Positions 1 to 7,774 of a stretch of DNA of 11,814 bases are shown piece after piece. The stretch comes from Clostridia bacterium (GTDB lineage: Bacteria > Bacillota > Clostridia > Oscillospirales > CAG-272). The stretch lies in contig CAAGKS010000095.1 in NCBI GenBank assembly GCA_900770605.1, positions 1-11,814 of the forward strand. The letters run 5' to 3'. Under the pieces are notes generated by a model. It was given only the letters and a program-made list of their open reading frames with translations. It ran no database searches and had not been told where the DNA came from. The translations under genes and the position numbers were made by a program. Within the stretch, counting starts at the first letter, position 1, and each line of letters opens with the position of its first letter.

Positions 1-1129
1 AATATATAACGGGTGAGCCGGGTGAGAGCAGATACAGGCTCGCCGCCATACGAGCGTAGTTTTCAGTAACGAACGCGCCTGCTATTCTATCCATATCGTG
101 ATTGGAAAGGAAGGACATCGCCATAGCGTTGCTGTTCTGCGCGAGTATCTTCTTCTGGTAGCTCTCAACGTACTTTGTGAAGTTACTTATCTGAGTTCCC
201 TTTGCCGCGGACGCCGCAAAGCCCTCAGCCTGCGACATTGCAAAGTTAAAGCAGTTCATCGCGCCGTAATAGTCGAGTATCTCACTCTCACCCGACCAGC
301 ACTCGCCTACGCAATATATATCGGGATAGAGCGCGCGAAGCTCGCCCATATACCATTCCCAGAAATCCACCGAGCGATCGGTATCTCCGTAATAGATATA
401 CTTGACCGCGTCAAAGCGGAAGCCGTCAACGCCAAGCTCCATATAGTACTTAGCAACGTTGAGCATCTCCTGCTTTACTTCCTCATTATCAAAGTTAAGC
501 TCAGGCATATCTCCAGAGAAATTACATTCGTAATACGCGTCCACGCCCGCTATCTTCTGATAATGCACACCGCCCTGCTTCTCTGCCGCGGTAACACAGG
601 TATAATAGTCATAGTATTTGTTAGTAGTATCGCCGTTCATACGCGCGTTCTTGAATTCAACGAACCAAGGATGAGAGCTTGCGGTATGATTTATAGCAAG
701 GTCAAGTATGAGCTTGACATTTCTCGACTTGCAAAGCTCGGCAAGCTCTACAAGATCCTTCTCCGTGCCAAAGCGCCAGTCTATCGAATAATAATCCTTT
801 GCATCGTACTTGTGGTAAGACGGAGAGGTGAATATCGGAGAGAGCCATATTCCCTGCACTCCGAGATCGTTTCCTGAATTGATATCTCCGTCATTGAGAT
901 AGTCAAAGCGGTTTATGATACCGCGAAGGTCTCCGATGCCGTCTCCGTTTCCATCTGAGAACGAGCCTACGAATATTTGATAAAAGGTTCTGAAATTATC
1001 GTCAACAGGGTCTATCATAGGCTGAGGCACAGAAGGCTCGTCTCCTTTATTATCGTTATTGCAGCCGCCGAGCGCGAGCGCCGACAGCGCGAGTATAATT
1101 GCCAATAAAAATGCGATCGTTTTTTTCAT
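1..1129 (-). CDS. GH13 alpha-amylase, lipoprotein (3' end cut by window edge)
   Basis: This is a secreted alpha-amylase-type glycoside hydrolase of family GH13, expected to cut alpha-1,4 bonds in starch or maltodextrin at the cell surface. The 376 visible codons start with a signal peptide ending in lipobox LGGC (C23), so it should be membrane-anchored. The barrel begins with FYQIF (49-53) and a calcium-loop-like DGNGDGIGDLRG (59-70). All four GH13 signature regions are present: LDLAINH ending at H148, GFRFDAV with R238 and nucleophile D240, VGECW with acid/base E276, and FLSNHD with H344 and D345. The C-terminal end lies outside the window. The ATG at 1129 has a GGAG 13 bases upstream, which is long. 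It follows the GH53 gene by 47 bases on the same strand, as the third gene of the pulA operon. The GH13 and amylase-like assignment is firm; the exact product specificity (alpha-amylase, neopullulanase or oligo-glucosidase) is inferred. Confidence 0.93.
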   Translation of the reverse strand, partial: MKKTIAFLLAIILALSALALGGCNNDNKGDEPSVPQPMIDPVDDNFRTFYQIFVGSFSDGNGDGIGDLRGIINRFDYLNDGDINSGNDLGVQGIWLSPIFTSPSYHKYDAKDYYSIDWRFGTEKDLVELAELCKSRNVKLILDLAINHTASSHPWFVEFKNARMNGDTTNKYYDYYTCVTAAEKQGGVHYQKIAGVDAYYECNFSGDMPELNFDNEEVKQEMLNVAKYYMELGVDGFRFDAVKYIYYGDTDRSVDFWEWYMGELRALYPDIYCVGECWSGESEILDYYGAMNCFNFAMSQAEGFAASAAKGTQISNFTKYVESYQKKILAQNSNAMAMSFLSNHDMDRIAGAFVTENYARMAASLYLLSPGSPVIY

Positions 1130-1176
1130 TTTATTAAATTATCTCCATGCTGAATATTTTTCCGTATCCAAAAGTC

Positions 1177-2520
1177 TCAATTCGGGATATTCCCATCTCT
1201 GACGAGCGCAAATACCTTCAAGGACTCGATCGGTCTGCCACCGGCGCGGAACATCGCCTGATTATCCACCGCGCAGCCGCCGTACCATTTGCCTGCATCA
1301 TTGGGATCGTACTCACCCGCATAAGAGGTAGCCCAGCCTGCGCCGTGCTTTTCCCACAGCTCAAGATTTTTCTCATAGCTGCCGCCACCAACGGAGATCC
1401 AAGTGCCTTCCCAATAAAATACGCCGATGCCGCTCTCTATTCCTGCGACAGTCCTTATGACGTCGCTGACGAGGTCTGCCTGACCTTGAACGGTATAAGG
1501 ATAGCTCCTTACTATTCCGTCGCCCTCACCGATAGTATTTCCAAAATGATCGGTATCTACGGGAGTATAGGCGTACGAGGTCTCGGCGACCATTACCTTC
1601 TTGCCGTACTTATTCACGATATCCGAAAGCACGCCTTCAAGATTTTCTAGAGTACCGTGCCAAAACGGATAGTACGACGATGCGAACACGTCGTAATCCA
1701 CGCCGTAATAATCAAGATTTTTCCCGTACGTTTCATAAGTTCCGAGCTTTTCGGGATTTGCAAAATGCACCGCAACGAGCGCATTTGGACAAATCTCGCG
1801 CACCGCCGCGGAGCCTGCGCTAAGCAGCCGGGTTATATTCTTCCAGCCGCCGAGTGAGCTGCTCTTCTCACCGCAAAGCGCGCCGTTGGTCTCGTTGCCT
1901 ACCTGCACCATTCCAACGTCAACACCTGCCGCTACCAGCTTCTCAAGACATTCCACAGTATATTTATAAAGCGCGTCGGATTTCTCGTCTATGCTCATAC
2001 CCACCCACGCTTTCGGGCACATCTGCTTTGCAGGGTCTGCCCAAAAATCCGAGTAGTGAAAATCCACGAGCAGCTTCATTCCGTATCGGGTCGCTCTCTG
2101 TCCGATGGCAACGGCGTTATCGATATCGCAGTTTCCGCCGCCGTATCCGTTGCCGTTTGCATCAAACGGATCGTTCCACACACGAACTCTTATGTAATTT
2201 ATGCCGTTTTCGCTCAATATCTGAAAGACGTCCTTCTCGTTGCCGTCAAAGTCATAGTATTTTACTCCGCACGCCTCGAGAGCAGGAACACAGGAGGCGT
2301 CCATTCCCATAATAAAATCCTCGCTGAGTCCTTCAACCTTTTGAACGCGGAGCGTATCCGAGCTTACGTTTGTATTTATTGCGTTTGGCCGCCAATCAGT
2401 ATTTATTTTGGGGCCGCCTTCCGCACTGACGTCCTGCTCCGCGGAGCAGGACGTAAATGCTGACAATCCCAGTGCCAAGATCACGAGCGCGCACAGGACT
2501 TTGCCAAAAATATTCTTCAT
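1177..2520 (-). CDS. Arabinogalactan endo-beta-1,4-galactanase (GH53), lipoprotein
   Basis: This GH53 enzyme hydrolyses internal beta-1,4-galactosyl bonds in type I (arabino)galactan, a pectin side chain. The 447-residue protein has a signal peptide ending SAFTSC; C25 is the likely lipidated cysteine, although Phe at lipobox -3 is less usual than Leu. Family landmarks are GMDAS (72-76), YIRVRVWNDP (109-118), LLVDFHYSDFWADP (150-163), VGNETNGAL with acid/base E210, and VMVAETSYAYT with nucleophile E313. A loop with D322, D324 and N328 resembles the calcium loop known from Bacillus galactanases (inference). WEGTW (370-374) closes the fold. The function matches Bacillus ganB/galA, but no lac/gan transport genes sit beside it. 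The start has AAAGG 8 bases upstream. It lies 31 bases after pulA and 47 before the amylase, so the three are probably co-transcribed. It is full length, with no sign of damage. Confidence 0.95.
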   Translation of the reverse strand: MKNIFGKVLCALVILALGLSAFTSCSAEQDVSAEGGPKINTDWRPNAINTNVSSDTLRVQKVEGLSEDFIMGMDASCVPALEACGVKYYDFDGNEKDVFQILSENGINYIRVRVWNDPFDANGNGYGGGNCDIDNAVAIGQRATRYGMKLLVDFHYSDFWADPAKQMCPKAWVGMSIDEKSDALYKYTVECLEKLVAAGVDVGMVQVGNETNGALCGEKSSSLGGWKNITRLLSAGSAAVREICPNALVAVHFANPEKLGTYETYGKNLDYYGVDYDVFASSYYPFWHGTLENLEGVLSDIVNKYGKKVMVAETSYAYTPVDTDHFGNTIGEGDGIVRSYPYTVQGQADLVSDVIRTVAGIESGIGVFYWEGTWISVGGGSYEKNLELWEKHGAGWATSYAGEYDPNDAGKWYGGCAVDNQAMFRAGGRPIESLKVFALVRDGNIPN

Positions 2521-2551
2521 TTCTTATACCTTTAAGAGCTTTATTTGAATA

Positions 2552-5245
2552 TCAGTTATTTAAGAGAGCATCGTTTACGTAAATCCTTACGCTATACTCC
2601 TCCACAGTGATGCTGCCACTCTCTCTTGCGATAACGTCAGAGGAAGCGGTCTGTCCGTCAGCTACGAGATTCCATTCACCCTCGATAGTACAAGGCAACG
2701 CCGCATTCTGAGGATTTATGACGACCATCGCGCGTCCGCCGTTTCCATCGTCAAAGGTCACGATAGCTATTCCGCTTCCGAGCGCCTCGTACTCAACCGT
2801 TGCGCTTACGTCACGGAATATCGGAAACGCCTTTCTCATAGCGATAAGTCCCTGATAGTAGAGCATAGTACGGTACTCGCGGCTTTCCGTGCTCAGAACC
2901 GACCAATCTATATTATTGATAGAATCGCTCGACTTATAGCTGTTCTCATCGCCGTCCTTGGTCCTGAGCATTTCTTCACCCGCCTGCCAGAACGGTGTTC
3001 CCTTTGATATCATAAGGATCGCCGCGCCGAGCTTGTTCATAGCGTTGCGGTCATCCTCCGAGCTATTCGGGCAGGACAGCAGCAGCTTATCCCAAAGCGT
3101 GTTATTATCGTGAGCGCTCATATAGTTTATTACCATTGCATCGGTAACGCTCCAGCCTGTGCCCACGCCAACGCCGCCGCGGATACTGAATATGATCTTG
3201 GAAAGATTTGCCGACGAGGGCGCGCCGTTGATATATCCCTTGCCCGTTGCTTCAAATACGCTTCCCTTAAGTCCGTCACGCATAACGTCGTTAAATACTG
3301 CGATACCGCCGATAGCGTCACCTGTGGGAACTATCTTGCTGATCTGAGTCTGATTTGCCTGCGCGCTTCCGTCAACGGTAGAGCCCATTGTCCAGCCCTC
3401 GCCATAGATTATAGCGTTGGGGTTAAGCGTATGGACCGCGCTCTCTATCTCCTGCATAGTCTGGAGATCGTGCAAGCCCATAAGGTCAAATCTAAAGCCG
3501 TCAAGATGGTATTCTTCCATCCAATAGGACGTGGAGTCAACCATAAACTTACCAAACATATATCTCTCGGACGCCGTATCGTTTCCACAGCCGCTTGCCG
3601 AGGAATTTGCGCCTGACGAGGTATATCTGTAATAATAGTAAGGAACTATCTTATTGAAGGAGCTGTTTGCATCATAGGTGTGGTTATATACCACGTCCAT
3701 AATAACGCCGATGCCCGCCTCGTGAAGCGCCATTACCATCTGCTTGAACTCGTTTATTCTTACCTCTCCGTTATAGGGGTCCGTGGAGTAGCTTCCCTCG
3801 GGAACGTTATAGTTCTCGGGATCGTATCCCCAGTTGAACTGCGGCTCGGTGCTTGCCTCGTCAACAGACGCGTAGTCGTAAACGGGAAGCAGGTGCACGT
3901 GAGTGATGCCGAGCTGCTTGAGGTAATCGATTCCTACGGGCACTCCGTATTCGTTAACAAGCCCCGTCTCCGTAAATGCAAGATATTTGCCCTTGTATTC
4001 AGAGGACTCTATCTTATTGGAGAAGTCTCTTACGTGTACCTCCCAGATGACCGCGTCGGAATAGCTTTGGAGCGTATCGAGTGATGCGTCCTCGTCAAAG
4101 CCCTCGGGGTCTGTGAGCGAAAGATCGACTACCATTCCCCTCTCTCCGTTAACGCCTGCCGCGCGAGCGTAAGGATCTACTGCCTCCTGAGTGCCAACCG
4201 CGGTGGTTACGGAATAGGTATAATAAGTGCCGTGTCCGCAAGGCTCGGTATGTGACCACACGCCCTTCTCGCCAAGGGTCATCTCAACACTCTTATACGC
4301 CTCGTCTCCGTTACCTGCCTCAAAGAGATTGAGGCGTACCTCGGACGCCGTGGGCGCCCAGAGCTTGAACACGGTGTTCTCTCCCGTAACGAATGCGCCA
4401 AGATCATTGCCGTCATAGTGATAATTCTCGGCAAAATAAGCGCTGTCGAATATTCCCGTGGGAATTATCCTCTTATCGCCATAGCCCTCTATCTCAACTC
4501 TGTAATTTCCCGAAAGCGAGAAAGTCTCGTCAACGGTAATATAACCCGAGGATGCAGAAATTCCAAGCGTTGATACGCTCTTTACGGGGATCTCTCTGTC
4601 ACCCTCGTACACCTTTACCTGATCGAGCGAGGTTATGGTGGTCTTGGGAGTTATTCTGTATTGGATCTTTTGCGAGTCCATCATACCCGCAAGTGAAAAC
4701 TTCTTTATCATTGTAAGGGTCTTGCCTCCGTCATCGCTGTAAAATTGGTCCTCCACGCCGGATTTCAGGTATATCTTGGTTTCTCTGCCGTCAATGACCG
4801 CAAATCTATCCTGTTCAAAATCCTTGGTGGCATTTCCCCAGGAGCTTCCGCCGGGATCCGAGCAGCTCTTACGAACTATAAATCCGACCTCTTCAACTCC
4901 CACAGGAACGTTTACTACTACCTTTGCGCCGTAATCACACTCGTGGAATACGTATCCCTGACCTGCCTTGTCTCCCCACCAGATCCAGATGTCGCAATTC
5001 TCGTACGTGCCGTTGTACGTCCAATAAAGCGTAAGCTGATTATAGCCGTCCTCAAGCGGAAGGTTATACTCGTCAGCGCTTCCTTCATCGCCGCCGTCAT
5101 CGGTATCATCAGTATTCTGATCGTTAGTCGGTGGCGTGGAGTCGGCGGTGACGTCCGAGGTGGCGTCCGTACATGCCGAAAGCACTACCGCCATCAGCAT
5201 AACAAGTAACATAAAAATAGATAACGCGCGCAACGTTTTCTTCAT
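2552..5245 (-). CDS. pulA: Type I pullulanase with CBM41, lipoprotein
   Basis: This debranching enzyme hydrolyses alpha-1,6 bonds in pullulan, starch and glycogen at the outer face of the membrane. The 897 residues comprise, in order: a signal peptide with lipobox LSAC (C25); an acidic Thr/Asp-rich linker (about 27-60); a CBM41 starch-binding domain (about 66-165) with its characteristic LTLYW and WIWWG stretches; a connecting beta domain; CBM48 (about 280-365, with FKLWAP); the GH13_14 barrel; and a C-terminal beta domain. The type I pullulanase signature appears as FNWGYDP (470-476). Catalytic regions are DVVYNH (517-522), GFRFDLMG with nucleophile D587, YGEGW with acid/base E616, and SAHDN with H712 and D713. 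AAGGAG lies 6 bases before the ATG, with a good promoter upstream at 5334-5362. As first gene of the operon, it would feed linear maltodextrins to the downstream amylase. The length suits the family and nothing is missing. Confidence 0.97.
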   Translation of the reverse strand: MKKTLRALSIFMLLVMLMAVVLSACTDATSDVTADSTPPTNDQNTDDTDDGGDEGSADEYNLPLEDGYNQLTLYWTYNGTYENCDIWIWWGDKAGQGYVFHECDYGAKVVVNVPVGVEEVGFIVRKSCSDPGGSSWGNATKDFEQDRFAVIDGRETKIYLKSGVEDQFYSDDGGKTLTMIKKFSLAGMMDSQKIQYRITPKTTITSLDQVKVYEGDREIPVKSVSTLGISASSGYITVDETFSLSGNYRVEIEGYGDKRIIPTGIFDSAYFAENYHYDGNDLGAFVTGENTVFKLWAPTASEVRLNLFEAGNGDEAYKSVEMTLGEKGVWSHTEPCGHGTYYTYSVTTAVGTQEAVDPYARAAGVNGERGMVVDLSLTDPEGFDEDASLDTLQSYSDAVIWEVHVRDFSNKIESSEYKGKYLAFTETGLVNEYGVPVGIDYLKQLGITHVHLLPVYDYASVDEASTEPQFNWGYDPENYNVPEGSYSTDPYNGEVRINEFKQMVMALHEAGIGVIMDVVYNHTYDANSSFNKIVPYYYYRYTSSGANSSASGCGNDTASERYMFGKFMVDSTSYWMEEYHLDGFRFDLMGLHDLQTMQEIESAVHTLNPNAIIYGEGWTMGSTVDGSAQANQTQISKIVPTGDAIGGIAVFNDVMRDGLKGSVFEATGKGYINGAPSSANLSKIIFSIRGGVGVGTGWSVTDAMVINYMSAHDNNTLWDKLLLSCPNSSEDDRNAMNKLGAAILMISKGTPFWQAGEEMLRTKDGDENSYKSSDSINNIDWSVLSTESREYRTMLYYQGLIAMRKAFPIFRDVSATVEYEALGSGIAIVTFDDGNGGRAMVVINPQNAALPCTIEGEWNLVADGQTASSDVIARESGSITVEEYSVRIYVNDALLNN

Positions 5246-5303
5246 AGTATTCTCCTTTTTTGAGCAAAATATAGTGAAAATAAACTAAATTGAGATTTTA
5301 TTT

Positions 5304-5320
5304 GATAATATATTAGTATC
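5304..5320. promoter_or_regulatory. Possible operator: imperfect palindrome just inside the pulA leader
   Basis: The 17-bp segment GATAATATATTAGTATC is an imperfect palindrome of form GATAnTAnnnTAnTATC, with 12 of 16 non-central positions symmetric. It sits about 7 to 23 bases downstream of the predicted pulA start point, where a LacI- or MalR-type repressor could block transcription. TTTG and CAAA flank it at 5301-5304 and 5327-5330. The region is AT-rich, so chance symmetry is a real alternative. Confidence 0.25.
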
Positions 5321-5333
5321 ATCATACAAAGAT

Positions 5334-5362
5334 ATTATACCATTACCAAAACAAAAAATCAA
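5334..5362 (-). promoter_or_regulatory. Promoter of the pulA-GH53-amylase operon
   Basis: On the minus strand, -35 TTGATT (5362-5357) is separated by 17 bases from -10 TATAAT (5339-5334), which is preceded by TGG, giving an extended -10 (TGn). Transcription should begin near 5327, leaving a leader of about 80 bases before the ATG at 5245. It is divergent from the promoter at 5453-5481. No clear CcpA cre site was seen. Confidence 0.75.
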
Positions 5363-5452
5363 CAGTCCGCAAGCAAATATTTATTGACTTTATAGACGAA
5401 AACGAGCTCGAAATTTTATGAACTTTTTTGTATAGCACCCCGTCCGCAATCC

Positions 5453-5481
5453 TTGACAAAGCTCTGCCAAAATGTTATAAT
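5453..5481 (+). promoter_or_regulatory. Consensus extended -10 promoter for the S51-malQ operon
   Basis: A perfect -35 TTGACA (5453-5458) and perfect -10 TATAAT (5476-5481) are 17 bases apart, and the -10 is preceded by TGT (extended -10). Transcription should start near 5488, leaving a short leader of about 27 bases. Being fully consensus, it predicts strong, sigma-A-type, possibly near-constitutive expression. Confidence 0.9.
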
Positions 5482-5514
5482 GATTTTGTCAGATGAATAA
5501 TGAGGGGGATAATT

Positions 5515-6195
5515 ATGATAAATATTTTATTTGACTGCCCCAACATTGACGATTTCTACGATGATCTGAAGCAGTATTTTTCGGAGCGCACGCGCGTGGC
5601 TGTGGTCGCTTTTTCGTTTTACGACGATTACGTTCACGATGCGCAAAGCTGGGAAATGGTTTACGGCAAGGACGTTGGAAACTGCTACTTTGAAACGGTT
5701 GACAGCCTTGCCCCCTTTGGTGTAAGAGCGGAAAACGTCAGCTTTATAAACTACTTTACCGACACGCCTCACTCGGCTCGGCAAAAAATACTCAATGCGG
5801 ACGCCGTGTATTTTACAGGCGGTCTGCCCGACAGAATGATGGACAGGATAAAGGAGTTCGGTATTGAGGACACCCTGCTCGCCTTTGACGGAATAGTTAT
5901 CGGTTACAGCGCAGGCGCGGTGATCCAGCTTGGAGAATATCACCTCTCACCCGACGCCGATTACTCCGAGTTCAAATATTACGGGGGCCTTGGGTATCTC
6001 GACGGATTTTATCTTGAGGTCCATTACGAAAACAGGTCCACGCAGAACGATGCGATACGCCGAGTTCTGAGGGAGCGGGATCGTCCCGTTTACGTCTTCC
6101 CTACCCGCCGCGGCGGTATCGTGGCAGAGGGTGGAAAAATCCGAATGATCGGTGACGTAAGGCGTTATCTGCCAACTGACGATATCAATTTTTAA
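5515..6195 (+). CDS. Peptidase S51 / dipeptidase E-like protein
   Basis: This is a cytoplasmic protein of the S51 (dipeptidase E, PepE) group, which shares the class I glutamine amidotransferase fold. Characterised members cleave Asp-X dipeptides; others act on cyanophycin-type or unknown substrates. The start chosen is the ATG at 5515, because AGGGGG (5503-5508) lies 6 bases before it; an in-frame ATG at 5500 would sit inside that ribosome site. The 226-residue product has TGG (101-103), as in the oxyanion region, and the elbow GYSAGA with nucleophile S132. H170 (in LEVHY) and E205 lie 38 and 35 residues further on, matching the spacing of the PepE Ser-His-Glu triad; I infer them to be the triad. 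There is no signal peptide. malQ follows after 26 bases and shares the transcript. The true substrate is unknown, and its link to glucan metabolism is not obvious. Confidence 0.88.
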   Translation: MINILFDCPNIDDFYDDLKQYFSERTRVAVVAFSFYDDYVHDAQSWEMVYGKDVGNCYFETVDSLAPFGVRAENVSFINYFTDTPHSARQKILNADAVYFTGGLPDRMMDRIKEFGIEDTLLAFDGIVIGYSAGAVIQLGEYHLSPDADYSEFKYYGGLGYLDGFYLEVHYENRSTQNDAIRRVLRERDRPVYVFPTRRGGIVAEGGKIRMIGDVRRYLPTDDINF

Positions 6196-6221
6196 TTTCT
6201 TAATTTCAAGGAGATATATTT

Positions 6222-7730
6222 ATGAAGGAAACACTCAAAAACTTCGGTTTTACTCACAAGAGCGGCATACTGATGCCTATAAGCTCACTCCCCTCTGCTT
6301 ACGGTATAGGAAGCTTTGGAAAGAGCGCTTATAAATTCGTGGATTTTTTAGTGGACGCCACCGTCAAGTGCTGGCAGGTGCTTCCCCTCAATCCCACGTC
6401 TTACGGCGACAGCCCCTATCAGTCTCCCGCCGCTATTGCAGGTAACCCTTATTTCATAGATCTCGATATTCTCGCAAAGGACGGTCTTATCACTCGCGAG
6501 GAGCTCGAGGCGGAAAAGCACGACACCGAGAGAGTTGACTACGGCTGGCTTTTCTGCAACAGATATCCTATTTTGCGCACCGCTTACGCGAGATTTATCG
6601 AAAGCGGCGCTGATAAGTCTGCTGAGTACAAGTCTTATATTGAAAGCAACAGCTCCTGGCTTTGCGACTATTCTCTTTTCATGGCGCTCAAGGTGCATTA
6701 CAATTACTGCTCCTGGACCTCTTGGGCAGAGGAGCACCGCGACGTAACACGTGCAAGAGGGCTACGCGATCAATTTGCCGCTGAGTGCGGTTTCTGGGAG
6801 TGGATACAGTTTGAATTTGACGCGCAGTGGCAAAAGCTCGTCGCTTACGCTCACGAGAGGGGTATCGTTATCATAGGCGATATGCCTATATACGTTGCTC
6901 ACGATAGCGTTGACGTTTGGCGCGCGCCTGATCAGTTCCTGCTTGACGAGAACTTTAATCCCACCGTTGTTGCAGGTTGTCCGCCCGACGGATTTTCTCC
7001 TGACGGACAGCTTTGGGGCAACCCCATATACAACTGGGAGCTTATGAAGAAGCAGAACTTTGACTGGTGGTGCGAGAGAGTTGCCGCAAGCTTCAAGCTC
7101 TACGATATTTTGAGAATAGACCACTTCCGCGGATTTGCGGGATACTATAATATTCCCTACGGTCACACTACCGCAAAGCAAGGAAAATGGGATAGCGCGC
7201 CCGGAATTGAGCTTTTCAGAACCATCAAGGAAAAGTTCCCCACCGCTAAGATCATCGCCGAGGACCTCGGATTTATTACGGACGACGTCCGCGAGCTTCT
7301 CACTGACACCGATTTTCCCGGAATGAAGATGCTTCAATTCGCATTTTACGATGACGACAGCGAGTATCTTCCCCGCACCTATGAGACCGAGAACTGTGTG
7401 GCGTATCCCGGCTCTCACGACGCAGACTGCATAAAGACCTGGTGCGACAATATTTCGGGAGATGCGCTAAGACGCTTCGACCTTGAATGTCCTCATAGAA
7501 AGAGACAGAGCCGCACCGCCGATCTTATTGAATTCTCTCTTGCGAGCAAGGCAAACCTTACGGTAGTACCCATTCAGGACTACCTTGAGCTTACCAACGA
7601 GCAAGGAAGAATGAACGTGCCCTCCGTTGCGGACGGCAACTGGAGCTACCGTCTTAATCCGAAATACAAGACCGCAGCGCTGGTAAACAAAATAAAGAAT
7701 ATGAATATGCGCACTGGCAGACAGGCGTAA
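6222..7730 (+). CDS. malQ: 4-alpha-glucanotransferase (amylomaltase, GH77)
   Basis: This cytoplasmic enzyme transfers alpha-1,4-glucan segments between maltodextrins, releasing glucose and making longer chains for phosphorylase. The 502-residue protein has typical MalQ length. It opens with GILMPISSLPSAYGIGSFG (15-33) and WQVLPLNPTSYGDSPYQ (51-67), both hallmark GH77 stretches. Catalytic residues are D300 in RIDHFRGF (nucleophile), E347 in IIAEDLGF (acid/base) and D400 in YPGSHD, where Ser replaces the more usual Thr. GDMPIYVAHDSVDVW (219-233) is also typical. AAGGAG (6208-6213) lies 8 bases before the ATG. It is the second gene after the S51-like gene, 26 bases apart, and a strong terminator follows its stop directly. 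It would process the maltodextrins released outside by the divergent pulA and amylase products. Confidence 0.97.
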   Translation: MKETLKNFGFTHKSGILMPISSLPSAYGIGSFGKSAYKFVDFLVDATVKCWQVLPLNPTSYGDSPYQSPAAIAGNPYFIDLDILAKDGLITREELEAEKHDTERVDYGWLFCNRYPILRTAYARFIESGADKSAEYKSYIESNSSWLCDYSLFMALKVHYNYCSWTSWAEEHRDVTRARGLRDQFAAECGFWEWIQFEFDAQWQKLVAYAHERGIVIIGDMPIYVAHDSVDVWRAPDQFLLDENFNPTVVAGCPPDGFSPDGQLWGNPIYNWELMKKQNFDWWCERVAASFKLYDILRIDHFRGFAGYYNIPYGHTTAKQGKWDSAPGIELFRTIKEKFPTAKIIAEDLGFITDDVRELLTDTDFPGMKMLQFAFYDDDSEYLPRTYETENCVAYPGSHDADCIKTWCDNISGDALRRFDLECPHRKRQSRTADLIEFSLASKANLTVVPIQDYLELTNEQGRMNVPSVADGNWSYRLNPKYKTAALVNKIKNMNMRTGRQA

Positions 7731-7759
7731 AAAAATGGGGAGCGTCGCTCCCCATTTTT
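7731..7759. terminator. Bidirectional intrinsic terminator between malQ and the DUF11 gene
   Basis: A perfect 13-bp inverted repeat (AAAAATGGGGAGC at 7731-7743, GCTCCCCATTTTT at 7747-7759) has a 3-base loop. T-runs on either strand let it end both malQ and the convergent minus-strand gene. It begins directly after the malQ stop codon. Confidence 0.95.
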
Positions 7760-7774
7760 ATATTATCGCGGCTA

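Noticed and set aside
98..877. Long plus-strand open frame of 259 codons
   Set aside because: It is antisense to the GH13 amylase, whose minus-strand frame carries all catalytic motifs in order; the plus-strand translation shows no domain and no ribosome site.
3110..4084. Plus-strand open frames antisense to pulA
   Set aside because: They lie wholly within the pullulanase gene, have no recognisable motifs, and arise from the codon bias of the opposite strand.
5403..5410. CGAGCTCG perfect 8-bp palindrome in the divergent intergenic region
   Set aside because: It is short, single-copy, and not placed close enough to either promoter to argue for an operator.
5246..5514. Riboswitch or structured leader in the pulA/S51 intergenic region
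   Set aside because: The plus-strand leader is only about 27 bases and the minus-strand leader is AT-rich without a stable paired architecture or a known riboswitch core.
6762..7418. Minus-strand open frame of 218 codons inside malQ
   Set aside because: malQ on the plus strand has complete GH77 motifs; the antisense frame is a by-product.
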